Positions 1-7,977 of a DNA stretch of 64,000 nt are shown here, in pieces; the first letter of the stretch is position 1; every line of letters starts with the position of its first letter. Made by a program: the position numbers and the translations under genes. Below the pieces are notes generated by a model. It did not search any database. It worked only from the letters and a program-made list of their open reading frames with translations, and was not told the DNA's origin. The DNA comes from Glycocaulis alkaliphilus (lineage in GTDB: Bacteria; Pseudomonadota; Alphaproteobacteria; Caulobacterales; Maricaulaceae): assembly GCF_004000605.1 (NCBI RefSeq), contig NZ_CP018911.1:2585001-2649000 (forward strand). Direction: 5' to 3'.

Positions 1-454
1 CCTCCACGGTGGTGAGGTCTGCTTTCAGCGTGGCGTAGTCCGAGGTCATGATCGCCCCGGCCGTGCCTTCGGCATAGGCCGAGAGCTTGCGGATGTCCTC
101 GCGGTCTGCGCGCGCCAGCACGGGCAGAAGCCGGTCCTGCAACTCTTTGGGCAGGGCGTTGAAAAGGTCGGCCCGCTCATCGGGTGACATCGCGGTAATG
201 AGGGCTGCCAGCGCATCGCGCTCCATGGCGAGCGCCGTTTCCGCCTGCATGGCGGCCGGCAGATAGCCGAAGACTTCACCCGCCCGCTCTACACTGAGTG
301 CGGTCAGCACACGGGCCACTTCTTCCGGGCTCAGCGTACCAATGGCATTGGCAATGTCCGCCGGGTGCAGGCTCGCCAGAGCTGTCTTGATGGATGCTGT
401 ATCGTTATTGTTCAGAAAGTCGCGGATCGCAGCCGCGATGTGATTACTCGTCAT
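1..454 (-). CDS. mgtE: Magnesium transporter MgtE, N-terminal part (cut by window edge)
   Basis: The first 151 codons are visible on the minus strand; the rest lies beyond the left edge. The ATG at 454-452 has a strong Shine-Dalgarno sequence (AGGAGGT, 461-467). Residues about 20-125 form the helical MgtE N-terminal domain, with repeats of the type 'LHPADIANAI', 'LSPEEVARVL' and 'MSPDERADLF'. From about residue 130 'GAIMTSDY' opens the first CBS domain. In the family, these two cytosolic domains sense Mg2+ and gate a C-terminal five-helix channel in the inner membrane, which is not visible here. The gene is preceded by a long leader with two small ORFs, which may serve in its control. Confidence 0.9.
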   Translation of the reverse strand, partial: MTSNHIAAAIRDFLNNNDTASIKTALASLHPADIANAIGTLSPEEVARVLTALSVERAGEVFGYLPAAMQAETALAMERDALAALITAMSPDERADLFNALPKELQDRLLPVLARADREDIRKLSAYAEGTAGAIMTSDYATLKADLTTVE

Positions 455-501
455 GTCAGAACCTCCTGACAGGGCGTTGCAACAGGCCCGTCAGAAGACT
501 G

Positions 502-528
502 TCAGAGGCGCACCGGCCTCCTCGACAT
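502..528 (-). CDS. Possible 8-residue leader peptide MSRRPVRL upstream of mgtE
   Basis: This very short ORF starts 7 bases after the stop of the 35-codon leader ORF and ends about 48 bases before mgtE. It encodes MSRRPVRL. An Arg/Pro-containing short leader recalls the mgtL principle of enterobacterial Mg2+ transporters, where ribosome stalling reports Mg2+ level; that link is an analogy only. No strong Shine-Dalgarno sequence is seen. Confidence 0.2.
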   Translation of the reverse strand: MSRRPVRL

Positions 529-535
529 GAGAAGG

Positions 536-643
536 TCAGCGCGCGCCGGACATCCCGCCACGAGCGCAAATCTCGGATTGGTCGCGCAGGCCGCCACGTC
601 CTGTGGAACGCATCACGGCCCGCCTACTCGACGGATCGTCCAT
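536..643 (-). CDS. Possible leader peptide upstream of mgtE (35 aa)
   Basis: A 35-codon ORF on the mgtE strand starts with ATG at 643-641 and has AGGGAGG about 7 bases upstream, a better ribosome site than most full genes here. The product is Arg-rich and begins MDDPSSRRAV. It resembles no protein I know. Its position about 80 bases before mgtE is compatible with a translated leader, but chance cannot be excluded in GC-rich DNA. Confidence 0.3.
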   Translation of the reverse strand: MDDPSSRRAVMRSTGRGGLRDQSEICARGGMSGAR

Positions 644-1026
644 GATCGGCCTCCCTGCCTGCCGGCAAGCCCGCATCAGGGGCATGCGCGACGCGCGTGC
701 TGCGGGCCTTTTGCGGCCCGGCACACAGATGATAACGAAGCGAGACGAGATTGGTTCTCACACCCGCGCGAATGTCTGACCCTCAGGCCATCAAACGCGG
801 GTGGATCAGACGGAAACGCGGGTCCTGTAAGGACGAGCCGCTGCCGGATCACCCGGCGTCTAAAGGCCGGAGGGCGTTGTGTTGTGTTCAGCCCGCGTCA
901 GACGCGGGCTACTGGAACTGCCGTCCATCAAAGTGTCCTTGATTGTCGCCTGCCGTCAGCAGGCGCGCAGGGAGTTACCCCGCGCCACTTGGCACGTCAA
1001 CCGGACGTGTTTTGCACAGTGGGAGT

Positions 1027-1677
1027 TTAGTGACCGGAATTCAGGATCAGTTCCAGACAGGCATCGATATGCGCCTCGATCTGGCGGGTCTCGATCGAGT
1101 TCCTGCCGGTGAGAATCTCATATTCCGGAGCCAGCACGATCGGCAGGGAGAACGCGCCCGACAGCACGAACATGAGATGCGTCGGATCACCCGCCGCGAT
1201 CAGCCCCTCGCTCTGCGCCGATACAATCAGCGCAATGATCTTGTCGTTCAGCGGCTTCTGGTGCCGGGCAATCAGCCATTCCAGGCGCGGCGTGCGCTCG
1301 GCGCCCTCCTGCAGCAGGAGGCGCATGTGTTCAGGATGGGCTGCCAGCGTCGTGATATGGGCGCGGATGGCCGCCTTGTAGAAGGGCAGGCCGGTCAGGC
1401 CATCCGTGCTTTCCAGCTCTTCAGCCAGCTGCGCGTTGACGCGCGCATAGAGGCGCTCCACCGCCGCTTCCCACACGCCCTGTTTGGACTTGAAATGATA
1501 CATGATGAGCGGCACCGGCGCGCCGCAGGCGCGCGCCACATCGCTAACCGACGCGCCGGCAAACCCGCGCTGGGCAAACAGGGTGATGGCCGCGTCCAGG
1601 ATGCGGCTCTGCGTCGCCTCTCTCTGGGCCTCGCGCTCATTGGTGCGGGCAGGCCGGGATCGTGTTTTCGTATTCAT
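1027..1677 (-). CDS. TetR/AcrR family transcriptional regulator
   Basis: This 216-residue protein has a basic N-terminal tail and a TetR helix-turn-helix at about residues 25-75 ('ILDAAITLFAQRGF', 'SVSDVARACG', 'MYHFKSKQGVWEAAV'). The C-terminal ligand domain is not specific enough to name an inducer. It stands alone: mgtE is about 570 bases downstream and uvrD ends about 180 bases upstream, so its target is unclear. The start ATG is at 1677 and lacks a strong Shine-Dalgarno sequence. Confidence 0.85.
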   Translation of the reverse strand: MNTKTRSRPARTNEREAQREATQSRILDAAITLFAQRGFAGASVSDVARACGAPVPLIMYHFKSKQGVWEAAVERLYARVNAQLAEELESTDGLTGLPFYKAAIRAHITTLAAHPEHMRLLLQEGAERTPRLEWLIARHQKPLNDKIIALIVSAQSEGLIAAGDPTHLMFVLSGAFSLPIVLAPEYEILTGRNSIETRQIEAHIDACLELILNSGH

Positions 1678-1740
1678 AATCGGAGGATTAAAGCCTTTGG
1701 GGCGGCAGGTCGATAGGGCGCACTGGCAGCAATCACTTTG

Positions 1741-1845
1741 CCCCTCGCCCTTCGAGGCGCCCCTACAGGGGCTCCTCAGGGTGAGGGGGCCGCAGATTTT
1801 CCCTCATCCCTCGGCCACGTGGTGCTCGAAGGACAAGGGAAAATC
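1741..1845. repeat. Intergenic palindromic repeat between the TetR gene and uvrD
   Basis: Positions 1741-1788 form a long imperfect hairpin with CCCCTC at one end, GAGGGG at the other and CCCCTACAGGGG at the tip. It is followed by a 10-base inverted repeat, GATTTTCCCT (1795-1804) and AGGGAAAATC (1836-1845). It lies just past the uvrD stop and may end uvrD transcripts. Similar hairpins are common between genes in alphaproteobacteria. Confidence 0.5.
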
Positions 1846-1861
1846 GTTTGCGAGCTGGTCC

Positions 1862-4168
1862 TCACGCCTTCTCGACAAAGCTCGAAACGACCTTCTTCTC
1901 GCCGGCCTTGTCGAAGGCTACCGTCAGCTTGGCGCCATCAGCAACTAGAATCCGGCCATAGCCGAATTTCTGATGGAAGACCCGGTCACCGCGGGCAAAC
2001 CCGCCAGCGCCAGTGTCCCCACTCTCGATCAGCTTCGCCTTGCCTTCGATCACCCCCGGATCGCGCCGTGCGCCGCTTTCCTGCGCCGCCTTGAAGCGCT
2101 TCCACCCCGGACTGTCATAGGCGGAGCGGAAGGGATCGGCAGGCTCTGAAACGCCCGCAAAACCCGGCCCCGCATCATAATAGCCGGTCTCGGATTTCGC
2201 CTCGGCATGCTCAGGCGGCAGCTCGTCGATAAAGCGCGAGGGCAGAACAGACTGCCAGCGCCCGAAAATCATCCGGTTGGCGGTAAACGAAATGATCGCC
2301 CGCGCTCTTGCCCGCGTGATGCCGACATAGGCCAGGCGGCGTTCTTCCTCCAGGCTCGCCGTACCGCCTTCATCCAGCGAGCGCTGGGAAGGAAACACCG
2401 TCTCCTCCCAGCCGGGCAGGAAGACCAGCGGAAACTCCAGCCCCTTGGCGGCGTGAAGCGTCATCAGGGACACTTCATCGCCGGTTCCGCCCTGATCGAG
2501 ATCGGCCACCAGCGAGACGTGTTCGAGGTAGGCTTCCAGCGTATCGAACTGGCCCATGGAGCGGACGAGTTCTTTCAAATTGTCGAGGCGGCCCGCAGCC
2601 TGCGGGCTCTTGTCCTCGCGCCACATCGCCGTATAGCCGCTTTCATCAAGGATGATCTCGGCCAGCTCGTCATGGCGCATCGTGTCGGCCTGCAGCCGCC
2701 AGCGCTCGACATCGCGCAAAAAGACCTGAAGCGCGGTGCGCGCCTTGCCGCGTATCTCGTCGGTCTGGACCATCAGGCCCGCCATCTCGCTCATCGAGAC
2801 ACCGGCAGAGCGGGCAGCCGAGGCGATCTTCTGCACGCTGGTCTCACCGATCCCGCGCTTGGGCACGTTCACGATCCGCTCGAACGCCAGATCGTCCTCC
2901 GGCGAGCGCACCAGGCGCATATAGGCGTGGGCGTCGCGTATCTCGGCGCGTTCAAAGAAGCGCGGCCCGCCAATAACCTTGTAGGGCAGGCCCAGCATGA
3001 TGAAGCGGTCTTCAAACGCGCGCATCTGCCAGGAGGCACGCACCAGAATCGCAATATCATTGTGCTGGTTGCCTACGCGGACAAACGCCTCGATCTCGTC
3101 GGCAACAAAGCGCGCTTCGGCCTCGCCATCCCACAGCCCGCGCACCTGCACCTTCTCGCCGGGATCATCGTCGGTCCAGAGCGTCTTTCCGAGGCGCGCG
3201 CGATTAGTCTTGATGAGCCCGGAGGCGGCACCCAGAATATGGCCCGTAGAGCGGTAATTGCGCTCCAGACGGATCACGGTGGCGCCGGGAAAATCGGTCT
3301 CGAAGCGCAGAATATTGTCCACTTCCGCGCCGCGCCAGCCATAGATGGACTGGTCGTCATCACCCACGCAGCACACATTGCCCGACCCGCGCGCCAGCAG
3401 GCGCAGCCAGAGATACTGGCAGACATTCGTGTCCTGATACTCGTCCACCAGAAGATAGCGGAAGCGCCTGTGATAGAGCGCCAGCACATCGGCATGCTCG
3501 GTGAAGATCGTCAGATTGTGCAGCAGCAGATCGCCAAAATCACAGGCATTGAGGACTTTCAGCCGCTCCTGATAGAGCCGGTAGAGCAGATCGGCCTTGC
3601 CGTCAGCGAAGGTCCAGCGATCTTCCTCTCCCAGCTTTTCCGGGCGGATGCCGCGGTTCTTCCAGCCATCGATGAGGCTGGCCAGATGGCGCGGCGTCCA
3701 GCGTTTATCGTCAATGCCTTCAGCCTGCAGGATCTGCTTGATCAGGCGCAGCTGGTCATCGGTATCAAGGATGGTGAAGGAGGATTTCAGCCCCACCAGC
3801 TCGGCATGACGGCGCAGTATCTGCGCGGCGATGGAGTGGAAGGTCCCAAGCCAGGGCAGACCCTCCACCGCCTCACCGATGATCGCGCCGACGCGCTCCT
3901 TCATCTCGCGCGCAGCCTTGTTGGTGAAGGTGACGGAGAGGATTTCCCACGGGTTTGCCCGGCCCGTGGCGAGGATATGCGCCAGCCTGGTGGTCAGCAC
4001 ACGCGTCTTGCCCGTGCCTGCCCCGGCCAGCACCAGAACCGGGCCGTCGGTCGCCTCCACCGCGGCGCGCTGCTCGGCGTTCAAGCCTTTGAGGTAGGCG
4101 GGCAGGCCCGGCTCTCCGCCGGACGGCGGACGGGCGGAAGCCTGCTGGGAAAGGGGTATGGAGCTCAT
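1862..4168 (-). CDS. uvrD: ATP-dependent DNA helicase UvrD/PcrA
   Basis: This is a superfamily 1A 3'-5' helicase that unwinds DNA in nucleotide-excision and mismatch repair. From the ATG at 4168 it is 768 residues. The Q motif is LNAEQRAAV (29-37), Walker A GAGTGKT (49-55), motif II VDEYQDTN (241-248), and motif III near 268-281 (GDDDQSIYGWRG). Motifs V and VI follow (TLHAAKGLEFPLVF, YVGITRAR). The last about 45 residues (GDRVFHQKFGYGRI) form the UvrD/PcrA C-terminal Tudor-like domain. An in-frame GTG at 4222 would add 18 residues; neither start has a clear Shine-Dalgarno sequence. Confidence 0.95.
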   Translation of the reverse strand: MSSIPLSQQASARPPSGGEPGLPAYLKGLNAEQRAAVEATDGPVLVLAGAGTGKTRVLTTRLAHILATGRANPWEILSVTFTNKAAREMKERVGAIIGEAVEGLPWLGTFHSIAAQILRRHAELVGLKSSFTILDTDDQLRLIKQILQAEGIDDKRWTPRHLASLIDGWKNRGIRPEKLGEEDRWTFADGKADLLYRLYQERLKVLNACDFGDLLLHNLTIFTEHADVLALYHRRFRYLLVDEYQDTNVCQYLWLRLLARGSGNVCCVGDDDQSIYGWRGAEVDNILRFETDFPGATVIRLERNYRSTGHILGAASGLIKTNRARLGKTLWTDDDPGEKVQVRGLWDGEAEARFVADEIEAFVRVGNQHNDIAILVRASWQMRAFEDRFIMLGLPYKVIGGPRFFERAEIRDAHAYMRLVRSPEDDLAFERIVNVPKRGIGETSVQKIASAARSAGVSMSEMAGLMVQTDEIRGKARTALQVFLRDVERWRLQADTMRHDELAEIILDESGYTAMWREDKSPQAAGRLDNLKELVRSMGQFDTLEAYLEHVSLVADLDQGGTGDEVSLMTLHAAKGLEFPLVFLPGWEETVFPSQRSLDEGGTASLEEERRLAYVGITRARARAIISFTANRMIFGRWQSVLPSRFIDELPPEHAEAKSETGYYDAGPGFAGVSEPADPFRSAYDSPGWKRFKAAQESGARRDPGVIEGKAKLIESGDTGAGGFARGDRVFHQKFGYGRILVADGAKLTVAFDKAGEKKVVSSFVEKA

Positions 4169-4354
4169 GGGCGCGCGGACAAGTCTGATCTCGATTCGGG
4201 GCTGGGCACGGAAAGGTAGCACGCGCGCCGCCCATCTGCAGGGCTGAGATCAGATTATCTCAGCGCACCGTTCGGGGCACAGCATTGCCGCTTGCAGTTT
4301 TACCCGTTTTTGCACAATGCTGTGTTAAACACGGTTATTGCGGGCAAGCAGCCG

Positions 4355-5263
4355 ATGCGTGACGAAGCTTTCGTGTCGGTGGTGGATGACGGGCTGTTGC
4401 GCGGCGTCTGGTACGTGGCTTCCCCCGCCTCCAGGCTGAGACGCCACAAGCCGTTGAACGCCCGAATTTGCGGCAACGCCCTCACGTTTCACCGCCACGC
4501 TGCTGACGGAACGGCCAGCGCCGTTGATGAGGCCGGCCATCCTGTCACCGTGTGTGAGCAGGACGGGCTCCTCTGGGCATTCATGGGTGACGCGATTACG
4601 CCTGAACCGGCAGGCCCTCCACCGGCCTTTGACGGCCCTGGCAGGGGCCGTGTCCGTTTCGTCGAAGAGGCGTTGCTGCCCTGCCATATCGATGATGCCG
4701 CCTATGGGCTGCTGGACCCGGCGCACGGGCCTTATGTGCATGCAAGCCCGATCTGGCGCAGCTCCAAGACGCTGAAAGACAAGGCGAAGGATTATGTGCC
4801 GAGCGAGCTGGGCTTCACCATGGTTCCGCACGCGCCCGTCAATTCCAGGCTCTACAACATCATTGGCGGATCAATCCGCGTCACAATCGCCTTCCGCCTG
4901 CCGGGCCTGCGCGTTGAGCGCATATGGAACGAGAAGCACACCGTATTGGGCGTCACCGCCCTTACCCCGATTGATGCGGGCCAGACGATCATTCGCCAGA
5001 TATTCTACTGGGACACCCCCATACTGTCGGCGATCCGCCCCTTCGCCCGGCTCGTTACCCGGCCTTTCCTGCAACAGGACGTCCACATCATGGCGCTACG
5101 CCAGAAGGGGCTGGCATTCGGGGCAAAAGGCATGCTGATCCGCGACGCTGACCAGCTCTTCATCTGGTACCAGCGCATCAAGAAGGAAATCGGCGAGGCA
5201 CGTGCTGAGCGCCGCGATTTCGTGAATCCGGTCAAGCCCGCCACCCTGCGCTGGCGGACGTGA
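4355..5263 (+). CDS. Rieske oxygenase catalytic-domain protein lacking the Rieske cluster motifs
   Basis: The 302-residue protein aligns by eye with the intact Rieske oxygenase at 18611-19696: both share 'SELGFTM', 'FRLPG', 'LDPAHGPYVH' or 'MDPAHGPYVH', and end NPV-P-A-LRWR. The mononuclear iron triad of this family (Asp-x2-His-x4-His) is intact at D121, H124 and H129. The Rieske ligands Cys-x-His and Cys-x2-His are absent. The sequence runs from 'FHRHAADG' straight to 'DGLLWAFMG', about 60 residues shorter than the paralogue, as if both cluster loops were removed. It may use an external electron donor or have lost redox chemistry. An upstream TTG at 4292 is possible but unlikely. Divergent from uvrD. 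Confidence 0.75.
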   Translation: MRDEAFVSVVDDGLLRGVWYVASPASRLRRHKPLNARICGNALTFHRHAADGTASAVDEAGHPVTVCEQDGLLWAFMGDAITPEPAGPPPAFDGPGRGRVRFVEEALLPCHIDDAAYGLLDPAHGPYVHASPIWRSSKTLKDKAKDYVPSELGFTMVPHAPVNSRLYNIIGGSIRVTIAFRLPGLRVERIWNEKHTVLGVTALTPIDAGQTIIRQIFYWDTPILSAIRPFARLVTRPFLQQDVHIMALRQKGLAFGAKGMLIRDADQLFIWYQRIKKEIGEARAERRDFVNPVKPATLRWRT

Positions 5264-5327
5264 CAGGCCAATGCTAAACAATCATAGAATGTAATCAGCT
5301 TGCGCCGAAGTGCCGGGAAGAGCGACG

Positions 5328-5498
5328 ATGAACAAATCCTCGACCGAGATTATGCCCAGCGCTCCTCCTTCAGATAAGCCAGCCGCTGCCAACCCCACAC
5401 CCAATCCACTCTTCCAGCAGATGGAAGAGTGCGAGCTACCCACAGAGGTGCAGTGGGGGTATCCTGCGGGCGATGAGGAGTGGCAACCTACCCCCTGA
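5328..5498 (+). CDS. Small hypothetical protein (56 aa)
   Basis: A Pro/Ala-rich polar N-terminal half is followed by 'NPLFQQMEECELPTEVQWGY', which looks like a folded or binding segment. No signal peptide or membrane helix is seen. It lies about 65 bases after the Rieske-less oxygenase on the same strand and its end overlaps the convergent rlmE stop by about 11 bases. GGGAAG lies about 8 bases before the ATG. Function unknown; it could be co-transcribed with the oxygenase-like gene. Confidence 0.45.
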   Translation: MNKSSTEIMPSAPPSDKPAAANPTPNPLFQQMEECELPTEVQWGYPAGDEEWQPTP

Positions 5499-6219
5499 AG
5501 CCTAGCGCCACGAGATAGGTCTCCGAGCTGTCAGACCGGCTGGCCGCCGGCTTGGCGTGCTTCACCTTGTCAAAGCGCGGCTTCAGCCGGGCGAGTATCT
5601 CGCTCTCGGTGCCGCCCTGAAACGCTTTGGCGATGAAGGCGCCGCCCGGCTTCAACGTCTCCAGCGCGAAGTCTGCCGCCGCCTCGACCAGGCTGACAAT
5701 GCGCAGATGGTCGGTGCTCTTGTGGCCGGTGGTCCAGGGAGCAAGGTCAGACATGACAAGGTCGGCAGGTCCGCCGAGCGCCTCTTTCACAGCCTCCGGC
5801 GCGCCGGGATCAGTGAAATCCATCGTCATCAGGACCGCCCCCGCAATGTGGTCCATTTCCAGAAGGTCAATGCCGACAACATGGCTGGCCCCGCGCTTGA
5901 GCGCCACCTGCACCCAGCCGCCCGGCGCCGCGCCCAGATCGGCAATGCGCATGCCGGGCTTCAAAAGCCCGAATTTCTCATCCAGCTCGATCAGCTTGTA
6001 GGCCGCGCGCGAGCGATAGCCTTCGGCCTTGGCCCGCTGCACATAAGGGTCGTTGAGCTGCCGCTCCAGCCAGCGCTGGGAGGACACTTTGCGCTTCTTG
6101 GCGGTCTTGACGCGCTCATGAAACTGCTTGTCGGCGCGCTTGCTGCCCCCGGCCGTTACAGGGCCGGAGCGTCTGCGGCGTTTTTCCTCAGGCGGATCAT
6201 CGTCTTTACCCGAACTCAT
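5488..6219 (-). CDS. rlmE: 23S rRNA 2'-O-ribose methyltransferase RlmE (FtsJ)
   Basis: RlmE uses S-adenosylmethionine to methylate U2552 of 23S rRNA during late 50S assembly. The 243-residue protein has a basic N-terminal tail, the SAM-binding loop 'ADLGAAPGGW' (93-102) and the K-D-K-E catalytic tetrad visible as K75 ('RAAYKL'), D158 ('SDLAP'), K198 ('AKAFQGG') and E233 ('SSETYLVA'). Its ATG overlaps the stop of the upstream ppx gene by four bases (ATGA), so the two are translationally coupled. Confidence 0.95.
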   Translation of the reverse strand: MSSGKDDDPPEEKRRRRSGPVTAGGSKRADKQFHERVKTAKKRKVSSQRWLERQLNDPYVQRAKAEGYRSRAAYKLIELDEKFGLLKPGMRIADLGAAPGGWVQVALKRGASHVVGIDLLEMDHIAGAVLMTMDFTDPGAPEAVKEALGGPADLVMSDLAPWTTGHKSTDHLRIVSLVEAAADFALETLKPGGAFIAKAFQGGTESEILARLKPRFDKVKHAKPAASRSDSSETYLVALGFRG

Positions 6220-7346
6220 GCTTCAACTCCTGATGGTCCGGACTTGCGCACCCGTCCCTTGCGGCCACGCCGGCCCCGCTTGCGCCTGGGATAGATGAGG
6301 TTGAGCAGCAGGCCTTCGCGAAGCCCCCTGTCACCCACGCGCAGGCGCGGCACCGGCCAGCCATCCATCACCGTTTCCAGGATGGCGCAACCGGCCACCA
6401 CCAGATCAGCCCGTTCGGTGCCGATACACCCCTCGCCCGCGCGCCCTGCCGCGTCCTTGCTGGACAGCCGGTCACAGGCAGCGCGCGCTTCGTGCGCCTC
6501 CATCCATGATCCGTCCACCCGGTTGCGGTCATAGCGCACGAGATTGAGATGAACCCCGGCCACGGATGTTACCGTGCCCGATGTGCCGACCATATGGGCC
6601 CTGCCCTGCTCGAACAGGGAGCGCAGGCGGCGCGCACCCTTGGGAATGCGCGTTTCCTTGCGCACTTCCGCCTTCATGGCCTCATACCAGGCCAGGCGCT
6701 CTTCAGGTGTGGCATTTTCCGGTTCAGGGCAGCGCTCCGACAGGGTGACAACGCCCAGCGGTATGGTCGTCCAGCCGCGAATGCCCGGACGGCCCGCATC
6801 GGGATAGCCGCCACGCTCGCGCCACTCGGCCAGATCCAGCCAGCAAAGCTCGGTCGAGCCGCCGCCAATATCCACCACCACGGCCGCGTCAAAGCTGTCA
6901 TCAAGCAGGTCCAGACTGCCCTGCACGGCCAGCCGGGCCTCTTCTTCAGGCGAAATGAGATCAAGCTTCAGGCCGGTTTCCCGCTCCACGCGGTCGAGAA
7001 ATTCCTGACCGTTCGAGGCCATGCGGCAAGCCTGCGTGGCCACCGCGCGCAGCTTTGTGACCTTGCGGCGTTCCAGCTTCTGCGCGCACACAGCCAGCGC
7101 CTCGACAGCGCGGTCCATGGCCTCGTCGGACAGGACGCCGCTGGCACCCAGCCCCTCACCCAGCTTCACAATGCGTGAAAAGCTCTCCACCACGCGAAAG
7201 CTGCGCCCGGCTCGGCGCGCCATCAGCATGCGGCAATTATTCGTGCCAAGGTCTATCGCGCCGTAAATGACATCGTGCCGGTGCCGGCCTTTGGATGTAT
7301 TGCGCGAATCGGCCCCCGGCCGTTCGCCGGGGTCATGCGTATCCAT
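6216..7346 (-). CDS. ppx: Exopolyphosphatase / pppGpp phosphohydrolase (Ppx/GppA family)
   Basis: The family hydrolyses polyphosphate from its ends or converts pppGpp to ppGpp. From the ATG at 7346 the protein has 376 residues. It carries the actin-like ATPase phosphate-1 motif 'AIDLGTNNCRML' (about 30-41) and 'VVDIGGGSTEL', the second phosphate loop. The single-domain length matches the short alphaproteobacterial form, which lacks the C-terminal HD-like domain of E. coli Ppx. Upstream in-frame codons were rejected because they run into the divergent hspQ region. Next gene in the operon is rlmE. Confidence 0.88.
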   Translation of the reverse strand: MDTHDPGERPGADSRNTSKGRHRHDVIYGAIDLGTNNCRMLMARRAGRSFRVVESFSRIVKLGEGLGASGVLSDEAMDRAVEALAVCAQKLERRKVTKLRAVATQACRMASNGQEFLDRVERETGLKLDLISPEEEARLAVQGSLDLLDDSFDAAVVVDIGGGSTELCWLDLAEWRERGGYPDAGRPGIRGWTTIPLGVVTLSERCPEPENATPEERLAWYEAMKAEVRKETRIPKGARRLRSLFEQGRAHMVGTSGTVTSVAGVHLNLVRYDRNRVDGSWMEAHEARAACDRLSSKDAAGRAGEGCIGTERADLVVAGCAILETVMDGWPVPRLRVGDRGLREGLLLNLIYPRRKRGRRGRKGRVRKSGPSGVEA

Positions 7347-7575
7347 GAACTGTCTGGTCCTGCTTCCGGCCTGGCTGGCAAGGCGCGCAACCTTTCGGCG
7401 CGCAGCCCGTTGCCGGACAAAGCCGGTCTGGTTCGTGTGTTGAAGACTATGATAACACGATTGTGACAGGATGACAGATGTTTGGTTCGCCAGCGTGTCA
7501 TGCAACATAGGGCTGGACTTGCTGAAACGACGCCATACCTTAGAGTTAAGGCTCTGTACAAAAAAGAGGTTTTCC

Positions 7576-7908
7576 GTGCGCAGCGCACAATTTGCGATTG
7601 GCGATGTGGTCCGCCACCGGCTCTTCCCGTTCCGGGGCGTCGTCTTCGATGTCGACCCGCAATTTGCCAATACCGAGGAATGGTACCAGTCCATCCCCGA
7701 GCGCGTCCGCCCGCACAAGGATCAGCCCTTCTACCATGTGCTGGCAGAGAATGAGCAGAACTACTACACGGCCTATGTATCCGAGCAGAACCTCCTGCCC
7801 GACGCGCATAACGGCCCGGTGGGTCACCCTGAAGCGGCCGCCGTATTCGAAGGCTTTGACGGCGCCCGCTACAAGGTAAAGCCGGAGATCGCCTCGAAAG
7901 CGAACTAG
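7576..7908 (+). CDS. hspQ: Heat shock protein HspQ
   Basis: HspQ is a small hemimethylated-DNA-binding-domain (YccV-like) protein that in enterobacteria acts as a specificity-enhancing factor for Lon and promotes DnaA degradation. With the GTG start at 7576 (AAGAGG six bases upstream) it is 110 residues, the usual size. Recognisable segments are 'FAIGDVVRHRLFPFRGVVFDVDP' in part, 'PFYHVLAEN' and 'YVSEQNLLPD'. Longer in-frame starts such as ATG 7471 give an unrelated N-terminus. TTGCTG (7519-7524) and TAGAGT (7541-7546) are a weak candidate promoter. It is divergent from ppx. Confidence 0.88.
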   Translation: MRSAQFAIGDVVRHRLFPFRGVVFDVDPQFANTEEWYQSIPERVRPHKDQPFYHVLAENEQNYYTAYVSEQNLLPDAHNGPVGHPEAAAVFEGFDGARYKVKPEIASKAN

Positions 7909-7977
7909 GGCCGGGCGGGGTGCCCGCACCTTCGTTTGACATGTTCAAGGATGCCCGACCAGGTGGGACGTCCCATT

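Larger units (their letters stand above)
455..1026. other. Long gene-free stretch: mgtE leader and intergenic region
   Basis: About 570 bases lie between mgtE and the TetR gene. No full-size gene is convincing. On the mgtE strand it holds two small ORFs (listed separately) and GC-rich inverted repeats, for example GGGCC-GCAAAA-GGCCC near 706-721. At 890-910 the arms AGCCCGCG and CGCGGGCT form a hairpin without a T-run. I did not recognise a known Mg2+ riboswitch (M-box). Confidence 0.5.

Noticed and set aside
455-760. M-box or other Mg2+ riboswitch before mgtE
   Set aside because: The conserved M-box core was not found by eye; only small ORFs and GC-rich hairpins are visible.
527-1030. 167-codon plus-strand ORF in the mgtE/TetR gap
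   Set aside because: Composition is Arg/Pro/His-rich as in GC-rich noncoding DNA, with no ribosome site, family likeness or neighbour context.
1741-1845. CRISPR-like repeats in intergenic palindromes
   Set aside because: No regular spacing of identical repeats with unique spacers; these are single hairpin elements.
2207-4219. 670-codon plus-strand ORF opposite uvrD
   Set aside because: It is the antisense frame of a clear helicase gene with all motifs; the reading lacks any family features.
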